Source of the DNA: Marinobacter sp. EhC06
GTDB taxonomy: Bacteria > Pseudomonadota > Gammaproteobacteria > Pseudomonadales > Oleiphilaceae
Direction of reading: 5' to 3'
Assembly: GCF_001650915.1 (NCBI RefSeq)
Contig: NZ_LXYO01000023.1
Location: forward strand, 620,001-684,000
DNA: 64,000 nt
Below are positions 54,455 to 62,654 of the stretch, piece after piece (position 1 is the stretch's first letter; each line of letters starts with the position of its first letter). Below the pieces are notes generated by a model. That model was not told where the DNA came from and searched no databases. It worked only from the letters and a program-made list of their open reading frames with translations. A program made the translations under genes and the position numbers.

Positions 54455-54524
54455 GGTATTCGCTCCTCGGTGTCTGGTTTAGAGTCTTACGTACTCTGTG
54501 TAGACCACTTTGGATGATTTTGCC

Positions 54525-55745
54525 TTAATTGCCAGTGGCACTTTGTGGTTCGAAACCTTTCGCAGGATAACGCTGAACCAGCAGCAGATTACAGGCCATG
54601 GCGAGTGCTGCGCAGGCGGCGATGATCAAGGCCATGACCAGAGAGGTGCCGTCGTGCAGGTGGCCGACCAGCATGCCAGCAACAGCGGCGACGGCCATCT
54701 GGGTGAAGCCGAACAGGGCAGAGGCGGAGCCTGCCATGGTGGGGAAGTTAGCCAAGGCGCCGGCCATGGTCTGCGGCAGGACCATCCCGGTGCCGATCAT
54801 GAACAGGGCCTGGGGCAGAATGACTGCCCAGACGTTGAACAGTTCACTCAGTGCCAGCACGGCCATAAGGCTGCCGCCAGCAACGGCAATGATCAGGCCG
54901 CGAACCAGGATCTGGTCCGGCAGCAGCCGACGGCCGAGACGGACGGCGGTCAGATTGCCAACAATGTAGCCGGCCACCATGCAGGCGAAGTACAGACCGA
55001 ACTGTTCTGTCGGCACGCCCAGGAAATCAATCAGCACGAACGAAGAGCCCGACAGGAAGGCGAACAGGCCGGAGAAGATCAGGGCATTAGTCAGGGTGTA
55101 GCCCAGGAAGCTGATGTCTTTCGCAATCGTGCGGTAGTTCCGCAGCAGGCTGCCGATTTTCAGGGACTGGCGATGCTCCGGACGCATGGGCTCGGGAATA
55201 CCAAAGGCCACCACCACGGCCATCACCAGTGCATAGCCACCCAGGGCGAGGAACACCGAAGCCCAGCCCAGCCTGGCCGTCAGCAGACCACCGATGGTCG
55301 GCGCGACCGCAGGCGCCAGGGCCATGATACTGGCCAGGATGGCGAGAATCTTGGCGGCTTCGCGGGGCGTATAGATATCCCGAATGGCCGCCCGACCCAG
55401 AACCGGGCCTGCAGAACCGCCAAGGGCCTGCAGGAAACGGCACAGAATCAGTGTTTCGATGTTCGTCGCCAGGGCACAGCCAATACTGGCAATGGCGAAA
55501 AGCACGAAACCACCGATCATGATCGGTTTGCGACCAAAACGGTCCGCCAACGGACCGCAAATCAGCTGAGCAATCGCAAAGCCCACCAGATACAGGCTCA
55601 GTGTCAGCTGAACCTGATCGGTGCCGGTGCGAAAGTCTGAACCTATTTGTGGCAGTGCCGGCAGATACATATCCGTCGCCAGCGGCCCAAGGGCCACAGC
55701 GGCGGCGAGAAGTACCGTTGTCCAGACACTGGTCAAAGTCAGCAT
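54525..55745 (-). CDS. Bcr/CflA-type MFS multidrug exporter
   Basis: A 406-residue major facilitator protein with twelve membrane segments. ALGPLATDMYLPALPQIG at the start and the motif A region GPLADRFGRKPIMIGGFV are characteristic of the Bcr/CflA drug:H+ antiporter family (bicyclomycin, chloramphenicol and sulfonamide export in relatives), together with RFLQALGGSAGPVLGRAAIR. AGGAAATCC precedes the ATG. It is followed by tpx on the same strand, 70 bases away. Element R5 lies 35 bases upstream on the opposite-sense strand. Substrate not predictable. Confidence 0.92.
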   Translation of the reverse strand: MLTLTSVWTTVLLAAAVALGPLATDMYLPALPQIGSDFRTGTDQVQLTLSLYLVGFAIAQLICGPLADRFGRKPIMIGGFVLFAIASIGCALATNIETLILCRFLQALGGSAGPVLGRAAIRDIYTPREAAKILAILASIMALAPAVAPTIGGLLTARLGWASVFLALGGYALVMAVVVAFGIPEPMRPEHRQSLKIGSLLRNYRTIAKDISFLGYTLTNALIFSGLFAFLSGSSFVLIDFLGVPTEQFGLYFACMVAGYIVGNLTAVRLGRRLLPDQILVRGLIIAVAGGSLMAVLALSELFNVWAVILPQALFMIGTGMVLPQTMAGALANFPTMAGSASALFGFTQMAVAAVAGMLVGHLHDGTSLVMALIIAACAALAMACNLLLVQRYPAKGFEPQSATGN

Positions 55746-55779
55746 GGATTTCCTAATGCGTTATCTCGATGGCCCAACA

Positions 55780-55889
55780 GGCCGGGTTCGGTAAGGCTTT
55801 CCAAAACTGTAGAGGGCCATGGATGGCCCGAAACAAGCGCACATGGAAGTGCTCGTAGCGTGTTTTGGAAAGCCTTACCGGACCCGGCC
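55780..55889 (+). repeat. Dispersed hairpin element R5
   Basis: Arms 55780-55807 and 55862-55889 (28 bp, 1 mismatch, G-U on the plus strand) enclose a 54-base core. Hairpin 1 is GGGCCA-TGGA-TGGCCC (55814-55829). Hairpin 2 is GCAC-ATGGAA-GTGC (55840-55851). The loops fit CANGGANG, with GGA triplets 24 bases apart. The core differs from R6 at two positions only, while the outer arms are unrelated. Both neighbouring genes are on the minus strand, so this is the one copy whose sense strand is not co-directional with a neighbour. Confidence 0.9.
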
Positions 55890-55976
55890 GATAGGGGAGT
55901 GAGAGCAGTCTAGGCCACAGGTCGCTTGAAGATAACGCCAGCAAAGCTCATACAACCTATGAGCAAAACTAATTGA

Positions 55977-56888
55977 TTAACCTTTCAGACCGTTGAGCGT
56001 AGCGGCAACGGCATTCACCTGGTTGCGCAGCCACTTGTGGGCGGGGTCGTTCTGATTGCGGCGATGCCACAACATCAGCAGGGTGAAGGGTTTGAAATCA
56101 AAGGGCAGCGGAACCCAGGCGAAGTCCCGGAGTAAGTGTTTGCTCATGCCCTCCGGGGCCGTGGCCAGCATGTCGGTGCCGCGGAGGAACTCTGGCAGGC
56201 CGGAGAAGTTGGAGACCGTCACCACATTGCGACGAACCAGGCCACGAGTGTCCATGGCGGTTTCCACAGTCGGTTTTTCACCCGTGGCAAACAACAGGGC
56301 AATGTGGTCTGCCTTCAGGTATTCCGGCAGATCCGCTGGCGGCTTCCGGTGTTCGGGATCGTAGAACACCACCATACGATCGGCCATCAGGCCCCGCTGC
56401 ATAATGTCCGTCGCCTCCGGCGCATGTGGAGAAATCACCAGATCACAGACATCCTTTCGCAACAGATCAGCCCGGGGAATGCCGGACGGAATAACCTGGA
56501 GACTGATGCCAGGAGCCTCTTTCCGCAACGTGCGCACCAGCCCGGGTAACAGCAGATCCCGCTGGTAGTCATTGGCCGCAATGGTGAACGTGAACTCGGC
56601 CGTGGCGGGGCTGAACGGCGGGCCCGAGGACAGCGATTGAAGGTCGTCCAGAATCTGGCGGATATGGGGCCCAGCCTGAAGTGCGTAGCGCGTTGGCACA
56701 ATGCCGCGCCCGGACTTCACGAACAGAGGGTCTCCCAGGGCCTGGCGCAGGCGTTCCAGGGTGTGACTCACCGCAGACTGGGTAACGCCCAGCCGCAGGG
56801 CGGCGCGGGACACGCTGCCTTCATCAAGCACCGCCAGAAAGGTGCTGAGCGCCCGGAAGTCCAGGTTGAATGTATCAATCGGGTTCAT
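55977..56888 (-). CDS. LysR-type transcriptional regulator
   Basis: A 303-residue LysR regulator, NahR/NodD-like in its start (IDTFNLDFRALSTFLAVLDE), with helix-turn-helix GSVSRAALRLGVTQSAVSHT and an effector domain starting near residue 92 (EFTFTIAANDYQRDLLLPGL). It is co-directional with the Bcr-type exporter gene and separated from it by element R5. The upstream hydrolase gene is also on the minus strand, 33 bases away. No target is evident. Confidence 0.9.
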   Translation of the reverse strand: MNPIDTFNLDFRALSTFLAVLDEGSVSRAALRLGVTQSAVSHTLERLRQALGDPLFVKSGRGIVPTRYALQAGPHIRQILDDLQSLSSGPPFSPATAEFTFTIAANDYQRDLLLPGLVRTLRKEAPGISLQVIPSGIPRADLLRKDVCDLVISPHAPEATDIMQRGLMADRMVVFYDPEHRKPPADLPEYLKADHIALLFATGEKPTVETAMDTRGLVRRNVVTVSNFSGLPEFLRGTDMLATAPEGMSKHLLRDFAWVPLPFDFKPFTLLMLWHRRNQNDPAHKWLRNQVNAVAATLNGLKG

Positions 56889-56921
56889 GAATGGCAGTGT
56901 AACCCGATGCCTTCGGTGGCG

Positions 56922-58145
56922 CTATGGCGCCTCGCGGGATTCATTTGCCTGAATGAATGTCCCAACAGCCTCCGCCAGATCTTCGAACCAGGGGTTGTAG
57001 GTCAGCCGGCTGGTATACACCGGACGCTCCGTGTCGTGCCAGGCACTGAACCAGAGATCCTCCTCCGGTAATTGACGGCAGCCCTCCAGGGAAATGTTAT
57101 TCGGTTCCAGGCATCGCTGCAGTGGCGCGCCCAGGCCATAAAGTTCATTGTCTGGCGCGACCAGCAGCGACTGGTGAGAGAATTCCAGAATATTGGCATC
57201 CGGCAGATAGCTGTTCAGGAAACGGATGCGCTCATCGGCCTGCGCGTCGGGCCAGGGTGTGCGGGTATCCCGAAAGATCACCATGGCGTTCCCGGAGTTG
57301 CTGAACCGTTCCCTGAACTGCGTGACGAGAAACTCGAGATTGATCACCGAGTCCGCCTCCGTGGCGGCCAGGAACAAAGGCATATCGATACTTTCTTGCT
57401 GAATTATCCGGCCCTGGGCCGCCGATATGACGTCGCCGATCTGACTGCCGGCGTTGAAGGAAAACGACTCGTACTTCACCGGATTAAGCTCGGGCTCCTT
57501 CTCTACAAAATCAGCAAACACGTCGGCGATGGGCGCCAGCCAGAGGTAGTCCCGCAAACCGTTAAGCTGCCAGGCCGGTGCAATAGCAATCAGGCCTTCC
57601 GGCCGCGGCCCGGTCTCTGAAAGCGCGTAATCTGTGGCCAGTGCTCCGCCCAGTGAAAAACCGCCAATAAACGCCCGGTCTACGTCCTGTGACAGGGCAA
57701 CAAAGTGATGGCGTACCTGATCGCGCCAGACGTCGGCGCTGGCCGTCACCATATCCCCGGGCCGGGTGCCGTGCCCCTGCAATAACAGGGTCCGGACCTC
57801 AACACAGCGATCTGCCAGGTAACGGGCCAGATCCCGGAACACAAAGGGCGAATCGCTCAGGCCGTGAACCAATAGGATCCCGGTACGATCCCCGGAGCTG
57901 CAACCCGCCGCCGGTTCCAGCCGGTACGGCAGGTTCCACTGAACCTGCTGCTCCCGCTCAAACCCGTCCACCGGCACCAGATTGGTATCGACATAGGCTT
58001 TGACAGATTCGAGGTAGCGGTCGAAGTCGGTCACCGGTTCGGCGCCCAGGGTTGATGGCCCGGGACTGTAGAGTTGAGTGCTGGTGGCGCAGGCGGCAGT
58101 GGTGGCCAGCGCGAGTAAAACGAGCAAAGTCCTGAGGATAGTCAT
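56922..58145 (-). CDS. Alpha/beta hydrolase lipoprotein
   Basis: A 407-residue exported hydrolase. Starting at the ATG at 58145 gives a lipoprotein signal with LLALATTAAC (cysteine near residue 19); the longer frame to 58286 overlaps the divergent dehalogenase gene. The fold begins ILLVHGLSDSPFVFRDLARY, with the nucleophile serine in IGGFSLGGALATDYAL (G-x-S-x-G). The catalytic histidine may be H in LEFSHQSLLVAP. Sequence resembles serine aminopeptidase/carboxylesterase-type (Hydrolase_4) proteins. Likely periplasmic or outer-membrane esterase; substrate unknown. Confidence 0.85.
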   Translation of the reverse strand: MTILRTLLVLLALATTAACATSTQLYSPGPSTLGAEPVTDFDRYLESVKAYVDTNLVPVDGFEREQQVQWNLPYRLEPAAGCSSGDRTGILLVHGLSDSPFVFRDLARYLADRCVEVRTLLLQGHGTRPGDMVTASADVWRDQVRHHFVALSQDVDRAFIGGFSLGGALATDYALSETGPRPEGLIAIAPAWQLNGLRDYLWLAPIADVFADFVEKEPELNPVKYESFSFNAGSQIGDVISAAQGRIIQQESIDMPLFLAATEADSVINLEFLVTQFRERFSNSGNAMVIFRDTRTPWPDAQADERIRFLNSYLPDANILEFSHQSLLVAPDNELYGLGAPLQRCLEPNNISLEGCRQLPEEDLWFSAWHDTERPVYTSRLTYNPWFEDLAEAVGTFIQANESREAP

Positions 58146-58278
58146 AGCCGGCGAGTGGGTTTCGCTCCTTTGGTCATTACTGTCGTCATCGCTGACTGTG
58201 TTGAGTGATCGTTCAAATCCCGATACTGTGAATCCAGTATACGACCCCGAACCCCCTTCCGGATGAGGAGCCCCACCG

Positions 58279-58950
58279 ATGAGCATGACCCTCGCTTTCG
58301 ACGTCTACGGAACCCTGGTCGACCCCATGGGCATGTCCCGCCTGCTGGCGGAAGACGCGGGCGACAGGGCAGAAGCCGTGGCCGCGCTTTGGCGGGAGAA
58401 GCAACTGGAGTTCTCGTTTCGCAAGGGCCTGATGAAAGTCTACGAAGACTTCGGTGTCTGCACCCGCCAAGCCCTGCGCTACGCCATGGCCACCCACAAA
58501 CTGACCCTGTCCGAAGAGCGCGAAAACGCCCTGATGGCGACCTACCTGTCTCTGCCCGCGTTTGACGATGCCTTGCCGGCGCTGAAAACACTGAAAGGGC
58601 AGTATCCGCTGTTCGCATTCTCCAATGGTGGTTATCCAGCGCTGGAGAAAGTGCTCGGGCACAACGACTTGCTCGACCAATTTGAAGGCCTGGTATCGGT
58701 AGACGATATCAAGAGTTTCAAACCCGATCCTGCCGTTTACACCTATGCCCGGCGTGCAACCGGTTCTTGGGAAAAGCCCCTGTGCCTTGTGTCCAGTAAC
58801 GCTTGGGATGTGATTGGGGCCCGAGCTGCAGGATTACTCGCAATCTGGGTTCAAAGGGATCCGAACAAGGTGTTTGAAGATTGGGGTATTCAACCGTCTG
58901 CTGTAATCAACAGTCTTTCAGAACTAGAGGCAACCTTGAAGAACCTCTGA
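58279..58950 (+). CDS. HAD-superfamily haloacid dehalogenase type II
   Basis: A 223-residue hydrolase with the nucleophile aspartate D8 in AFDVYGTLVDP, the serine/asparagine motif FAFSNGGYPALEK, the lysine in SFKPDPAVYTYA and VSSNAWDVIGARAAGL, which is characteristic of L-2-haloacid dehalogenases. Hydrolytic dehalogenation of short 2-haloacids is therefore likely, though relatives act as phosphatases. The ATG at 58279 is preceded by GAGGAG. Element R6 begins 10 bases after its stop, on the same strand. Confidence 0.88.
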   Translation: MSMTLAFDVYGTLVDPMGMSRLLAEDAGDRAEAVAALWREKQLEFSFRKGLMKVYEDFGVCTRQALRYAMATHKLTLSEERENALMATYLSLPAFDDALPALKTLKGQYPLFAFSNGGYPALEKVLGHNDLLDQFEGLVSVDDIKSFKPDPAVYTYARRATGSWEKPLCLVSSNAWDVIGARAAGLLAIWVQRDPNKVFEDWGIQPSAVINSLSELEATLKNL

Positions 58951-58960
58951 TGCCAGCGGA

Positions 58961-59072
58961 GGCGGGTGTTGGGGTAGGCTTTCCAAAACTGTAGAGGGCC
59001 AAGGATGGCCCGAAACAAGCGCACATGGATGTGCTCGTAGCGTGTTTTGGAAAGCCTACCCCAACACTCGCC
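58961..59072 (+). repeat. Dispersed hairpin element R6
   Basis: Arms 58961-58989 and 59044-59072 (29 bp, 1 mismatch, G-U on the plus strand) enclose a 54-base core. Hairpin 1 is GGGCCA-AGGA-TGGCCC (58996-59011). Hairpin 2 is GCACA-TGGA-TGTGC (59021-59034), whose ACATGGATGT fits the Rsm-type site (A/U)CANGGANG(U/A) exactly. GGA triplets are 24 bases apart. It starts 10 bases after the dehalogenase stop, in that gene's sense, between two convergent genes. No T-tract follows, so it is not a standard terminator. Confidence 0.9.
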
Positions 59073-59103
59073 GGCAAACTCCAAAGCATCCCAAGCAGAA
59101 GAC

Positions 59104-60267
59104 TCAGTCCGACCGCAAAGCCAACCACTCCGCCAACTCCAGCCAACTCTGACGAGGCGCCTTACTCCCGGCAAGAATACCCATATGGCCACCCGGCACA
59201 ACCCGGAACGTCTTGTCCGAAGAGCTCACATGATCCATCACCCGCTTGGCCGCGCCTGGCGTAACGAGCGTATCGTCGCCGCCGGCGATGGCCAGTAAGT
59301 TGGCACTCACATTGTCCAGCCTGGCGATATCTTCGCCGATCTGGATTTCCCCTTTGGACAGCTGGTTGTCGATCCAGACCCGCACCACCGTGTCCTGAAT
59401 GATTCCGCCGGGGTAGGCCACCATACGGTCAAGAAACGCCGATGTGGTGGCGTGACTGGTGACAAACTCCCGGTCACCCAGACGGATGATCAATTCCCAG
59501 TAACTCATCACGCTGGCAATCGGATTGGTCAGCTTGAACCCGATGGTATTGGCCCAGCCGGGAGTGTGAAACCAGTGAGGTTTCACATCATGAAGGCGGA
59601 ACCCGGTGCGTTTCCGCACAAACCCGGCCACATCCGCCATGCGCTGATTCACAAGCCCCAGAATCCCGGAGGCATGACTGTCGATCGGCGAGCCCAGCAC
59701 GATGGCGTTGCGCACGTGCTGATCGTTGCTGAGTGCGGAATAGAACAGCGTGAACATGCCACCCATACTCCAGCCATGCAGCGACAACTCCTGTTCACCG
59801 CTGTGCTCCCGCACCCGGTTCAGGTAGGCCGGTAGCAACTCGGCGACATAGGTATGCAGGTTGTAGTGACTGTGCTCCCGCGTTGGCATGCCCCAGTCAA
59901 TCAGATATACCTCGAACCCCTTGGCACGTAGAAACCGAACCAGACTGCGCTGGGGAAACAGATCGTAGATCAGCATATTCACCGCCAGGGGCGGCACGAT
60001 CACAATCGGTGTCTTATGGGCCGTTCGCTCAACCGGAATGGTCTCCCCTTCCAGTTCGATGAAATCCTCGGCCAGTGGCGGGTAGTAACGCAGGCTCACC
60101 AGACCGTCGGTATACAGAGTCTCAAACGGCGTCTGCCCGGCCTGAACCAGGCTGGCGGCCCGAAACACCCGGTCGAAAGCGTTGCCGGCATAAAGGGCCG
60201 TTTGCCGGGTAACGCCTGCCGCACGGTCAGCGGCGGATTTGAAGAGATTGGGCATGGGAATGTCCAT
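59104..60267 (-). CDS. PHA-synthase-like alpha/beta hydrolase (PhaC family)
   Basis: A 387-residue protein of the class III PHA synthase-like alpha/beta fold: VERTAHKTPIVIVPPLAVNM and GFEVYLIDWGMPTREHSHYN are typical of PhaC-type proteins, and a late His is in VVPGGHMGIL. The nucleophile box is HGWSMGGMF, with serine where genuine PHA synthases have cysteine (G-x-C-x-G-G). It may therefore be a hydrolase or acyltransferase, or an atypical synthase. No PhaE, phasin or PhaAB genes are close. The start is uncertain: ATG 60267, GTG 60285 or ATG 60252. Confidence 0.8.
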   Translation of the reverse strand: MDIPMPNLFKSAADRAAGVTRQTALYAGNAFDRVFRAASLVQAGQTPFETLYTDGLVSLRYYPPLAEDFIELEGETIPVERTAHKTPIVIVPPLAVNMLIYDLFPQRSLVRFLRAKGFEVYLIDWGMPTREHSHYNLHTYVAELLPAYLNRVREHSGEQELSLHGWSMGGMFTLFYSALSNDQHVRNAIVLGSPIDSHASGILGLVNQRMADVAGFVRKRTGFRLHDVKPHWFHTPGWANTIGFKLTNPIASVMSYWELIIRLGDREFVTSHATTSAFLDRMVAYPGGIIQDTVVRVWIDNQLSKGEIQIGEDIARLDNVSANLLAIAGGDDTLVTPGAAKRVMDHVSSSDKTFRVVPGGHMGILAGSKAPRQSWLELAEWLALRSD

Positions 60268-60479
60268 GGAGAATTTGACGCTCACTATACGGATTACCGA
60301 ACTCTGCTGTCCCGTCTTGCAGGTCAGACATCGAGATTATCCATGGTGAAGTGCAAATCACCATGGCAGAAGTGTCCAAACCGGTGGGCAAACCGGTCAC
60401 TTCAGGCCACTGCCCAACGCGGTCTGTGGTTGCTATCATTAGTCCCTATTTGGAAACAATAACCAGAAACAGGACCGCC

Positions 60480-61373
60480 ATGCTCAGCTTTCTCCCTGCC
60501 CCCGTCATCGGTGTACTCAATTCCATCCTGTTGGGAATCAACACCCTGTTCTGGTGCATCCTGCTCTACATCCCGGCCATTCTGAAACTCATCATCCCCA
60601 TTCAGGGCTTCCGGGTCCTTTGCACCCGAGTCATCATCTGGATCGCGGAAGCCTGGGTTGCCTGCAACACCGGCTGGATGAAGCTGACCCATGGTACGAA
60701 ATGGGATGTGAAAGGCGCGGAGAATCTCCAGCGGGAAAGCTGGTACCTGGTGCTGGCCAATCACCAGAGCTGGGTGGATATCTTCGCCATGCAGCGGGTG
60801 TTCAACCATCGGGCGCCGTTCCTCAAGTTCTTCCTCAAGCAGCAGCTGATCTGGGTGCCGGTGATCGGCCTCGCATGGTGGGGCCTGGATTTCCCGTTCA
60901 TGAAGCGCTACACGCGGGAATACCTGATCAAACATCCGGAGAAGCGGGGCGAGGATCTTCGGTCAACCCGCAGGGCCTGTGAGAAGTTCCGGTACACGCC
61001 GGTAAGTGTGATGAACTTTGTCGAAGGCACCCGGTTTACCCAGGCCAAACACGACAAACAGAAGTCAGCCTACAAGCACCTGCTGACGCCCAAGGCTGGC
61101 GGTGCCGCCTTCGTGCTCGACGCCATGGGCGATTCGATCCAGACGCTGGTGGATGTGACCATCGCCTATCCGGACGGAGCACCCACCTTCTGGGAATTTA
61201 TCTCTGGCCGGGTCAAGGAAGTCAAAATGGAAATCCACACCGTTGATATCCCGGAGCATCTGAAAGGCCGGGACTACTCAACGGATGCAGAGCACCGCCG
61301 GAACGTGAAAAACTGGCTGGGGGATCAGTGGCAGGCGAAGGATGAACGGCTGGAGCGGATGCTGGCCTCCTGA
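60480..61373 (+). CDS. PlsC-family acyltransferase (YihG-like)
   Basis: A 297-residue membrane acyltransferase. N-terminal hydrophobic helices (FLPAPVIGVLNSILLGIN, LFWCILLYIPAILKLIIP) lead to the catalytic HX4D in LANHQSWVDIFAM, then the substrate motif NFVEGTRFTQAKHD. This arrangement matches YihG, a probable 1-acylglycerol-3-phosphate acyltransferase paralogue. ATG 60480 with AGGA upstream is favoured over an upstream frame from 60351 that has no conserved sequence. Divergent from the PhaC-like gene; the stop is one base from the convergent gene. Confidence 0.88.
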   Translation: MLSFLPAPVIGVLNSILLGINTLFWCILLYIPAILKLIIPIQGFRVLCTRVIIWIAEAWVACNTGWMKLTHGTKWDVKGAENLQRESWYLVLANHQSWVDIFAMQRVFNHRAPFLKFFLKQQLIWVPVIGLAWWGLDFPFMKRYTREYLIKHPEKRGEDLRSTRRACEKFRYTPVSVMNFVEGTRFTQAKHDKQKSAYKHLLTPKAGGAAFVLDAMGDSIQTLVDVTIAYPDGAPTFWEFISGRVKEVKMEIHTVDIPEHLKGRDYSTDAEHRRNVKNWLGDQWQAKDERLERMLAS

Positions 61374-61374
61374 A

Positions 61375-62193
61375 TCAGGAGGACAGTTTGGCCAGTGTTT
61401 GCAGCGCAAGCTCCCGACCGATTTCATCCAGAGTGATGGTTTGCTCGACTTTCTGAAAACCGCGATCGGTGGCTTTCCACTGGCGGCTCCCGGCTTTCTC
61501 AGGTGGAACGCCATTGGAACTGAGCATCACACGGATGCTGCCGTCGCGAACGTCCAGAACCTGCACTTCGAATCGGTCGCTGGCAAGCTTCCGAAACACC
61601 AGTAACATGTCCGCGTGTTCGCCCAGTGCGCGCATTTCCAGCCGGCGCTGATCCGGGGAGAGGCGAGAGAACTCACCGGTTTCCAGTGCGTTATCGGTAA
61701 TACGCATGATGGCCGCCCGATCCACCACCGTGACGCCGGCCTCAACCATCTGGCTGACGAGCCCACTCTGGAGTTCAAACGCCGGTCCGGCAGGGCCTGT
61801 CTGGCGATTAGAACGGTATTCACCCTGCGCTGCTGCCTGGCCCTGTGCCTGGAGATTGACGTTGCCGTCGGGAATCTCCCCATTCAGAGAGGCTCGTGTT
61901 GATACCACGCCACGGGTGTTGCTGCTCCAGTCGCTGACCTGGTCGTCGAAGGCGCGATTCCAGAACACGGCCATGCGGGGTGGCTGTTTGCCGAAGGCAC
62001 CTTTGAAGCGTGAGAGAATCACGTCCACGCTTTCTGTGCGCTGGGGTGCCGAACGATCTTCTTTCAGGTCTTCATCAGTCAACGGCTTCTGGGCCGGCGC
62101 CATCATCGGCGCAGCCTCATGGGTCTGGTCGGCGGCCAGGGCAAAACCCGGCGCCAGCAAGGGCACGCAGAGTGCCAGCGCAAATCGCATCAT
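61375..62193 (-). CDS. Exported CsgG/LpoB-like protein of the lpoB cluster
   Basis: A 272-residue exported protein (signal peptide ALALCVPLLAPGFALA). Its body resembles the CsgG/LpoB fold: RMAVFWNRAFDDQVSDW near residue 75, MVEAGVTVVDRAAIMRI, and a long C-terminal region with EVQVLDVRDGSIRVML. I do not recognise an exact family. The start overlaps the ycfL-like stop by one base (TGATG), so translation is coupled. Being last in an lpoB operon, it probably works in the envelope with the peptidoglycan-synthase activator. This role is inferred from context only. Confidence 0.65.
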   Translation of the reverse strand: MMRFALALCVPLLAPGFALAADQTHEAAPMMAPAQKPLTDEDLKEDRSAPQRTESVDVILSRFKGAFGKQPPRMAVFWNRAFDDQVSDWSSNTRGVVSTRASLNGEIPDGNVNLQAQGQAAAQGEYRSNRQTGPAGPAFELQSGLVSQMVEAGVTVVDRAAIMRITDNALETGEFSRLSPDQRRLEMRALGEHADMLLVFRKLASDRFEVQVLDVRDGSIRVMLSSNGVPPEKAGSRQWKATDRGFQKVEQTITLDEIGRELALQTLAKLSS

Positions 62194-62654
62194 CAGTTAA
62201 GCTCCCGGACTTCCACGCGGTATTGCAAAGGTTGCGTGCTGGTAGACAGTTCACGATAGGTGGCGATGCTGTTCGCCGGGATGGTCGAGCGCTGCCACGT
62301 GGGTTTCACATCGGTGGGCACCCCGTCCTGATTGAAGAATTGGGTACGGGCTTCAATCCGGTAATCGTAATCCGTGTGGTTGCGCAGAACCACGTACACC
62401 TCTGTGGTTCCGGTTGCCGTTGGCCGCTGGCCGTGCTGGACCAGTGACAGGCGATAGCGTTCGCCGTCCTCCACTTGGCCGAACCCTCGGCTCCAGGTGC
62501 GCTGCAGGTTGTAGTCGGTGAATGCCACGGAGTTCATGGTGATTGGCGCGGTGCGCTCGATCAGGTCCGTGCTGCTGGCGGATTTGACGGCACAGCCAGA
62601 CAGCAGGCCCAGGCAGACCGCTGCTGCGGCCATGGATTTAATCAGTGTGTTCAT
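62193..62654 (-). CDS. YcfL-family lipoprotein (DUF1425)
   Basis: A 153-residue lipoprotein: signal with CLGLLSGCAVKSA (cysteine near residue 21). The mature part has a YcfL/DUF1425 immunoglobulin-like fold, with VEVYVVLRNHTDYDYRIEAR-type strands and IPANSIATYRELST. YcfL is encoded beside lpoB in E. coli as well. The start ATGA overlaps the stop of the COG3014 gene, and its stop overlaps the next start, so all three are coupled. Function unknown; an accessory of LpoB is the obvious guess. Confidence 0.85.
   Translation of the reverse strand: MNTLIKSMAAAAVCLGLLSGCAVKSASSTDLIERTAPITMNSVAFTDYNLQRTWSRGFGQVEDGERYRLSLVQHGQRPTATGTTEVYVVLRNHTDYDYRIEARTQFFNQDGVPTDVKPTWQRSTIPANSIATYRELSTSTQPLQYRVEVRELN

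Noticed and set aside
58961-59072. R6 as a rho-independent terminator
   Set aside because: The arms are far too long, no T-run follows, and other copies lie between divergent genes.
22499-59072. The elements as a CRISPR array
   Set aside because: Copies are kilobases apart, in both orientations, with no spacer structure and no cas genes.
58890-59201. Short open frames across elements R5, R6 and R3 giving WKAFP- or FGKP-type peptides
   Set aside because: They are translations of the hairpin element itself, in varying frames, with no ribosome-binding sites. Similar peptides in several places reflect the DNA repeat, not a protein family.
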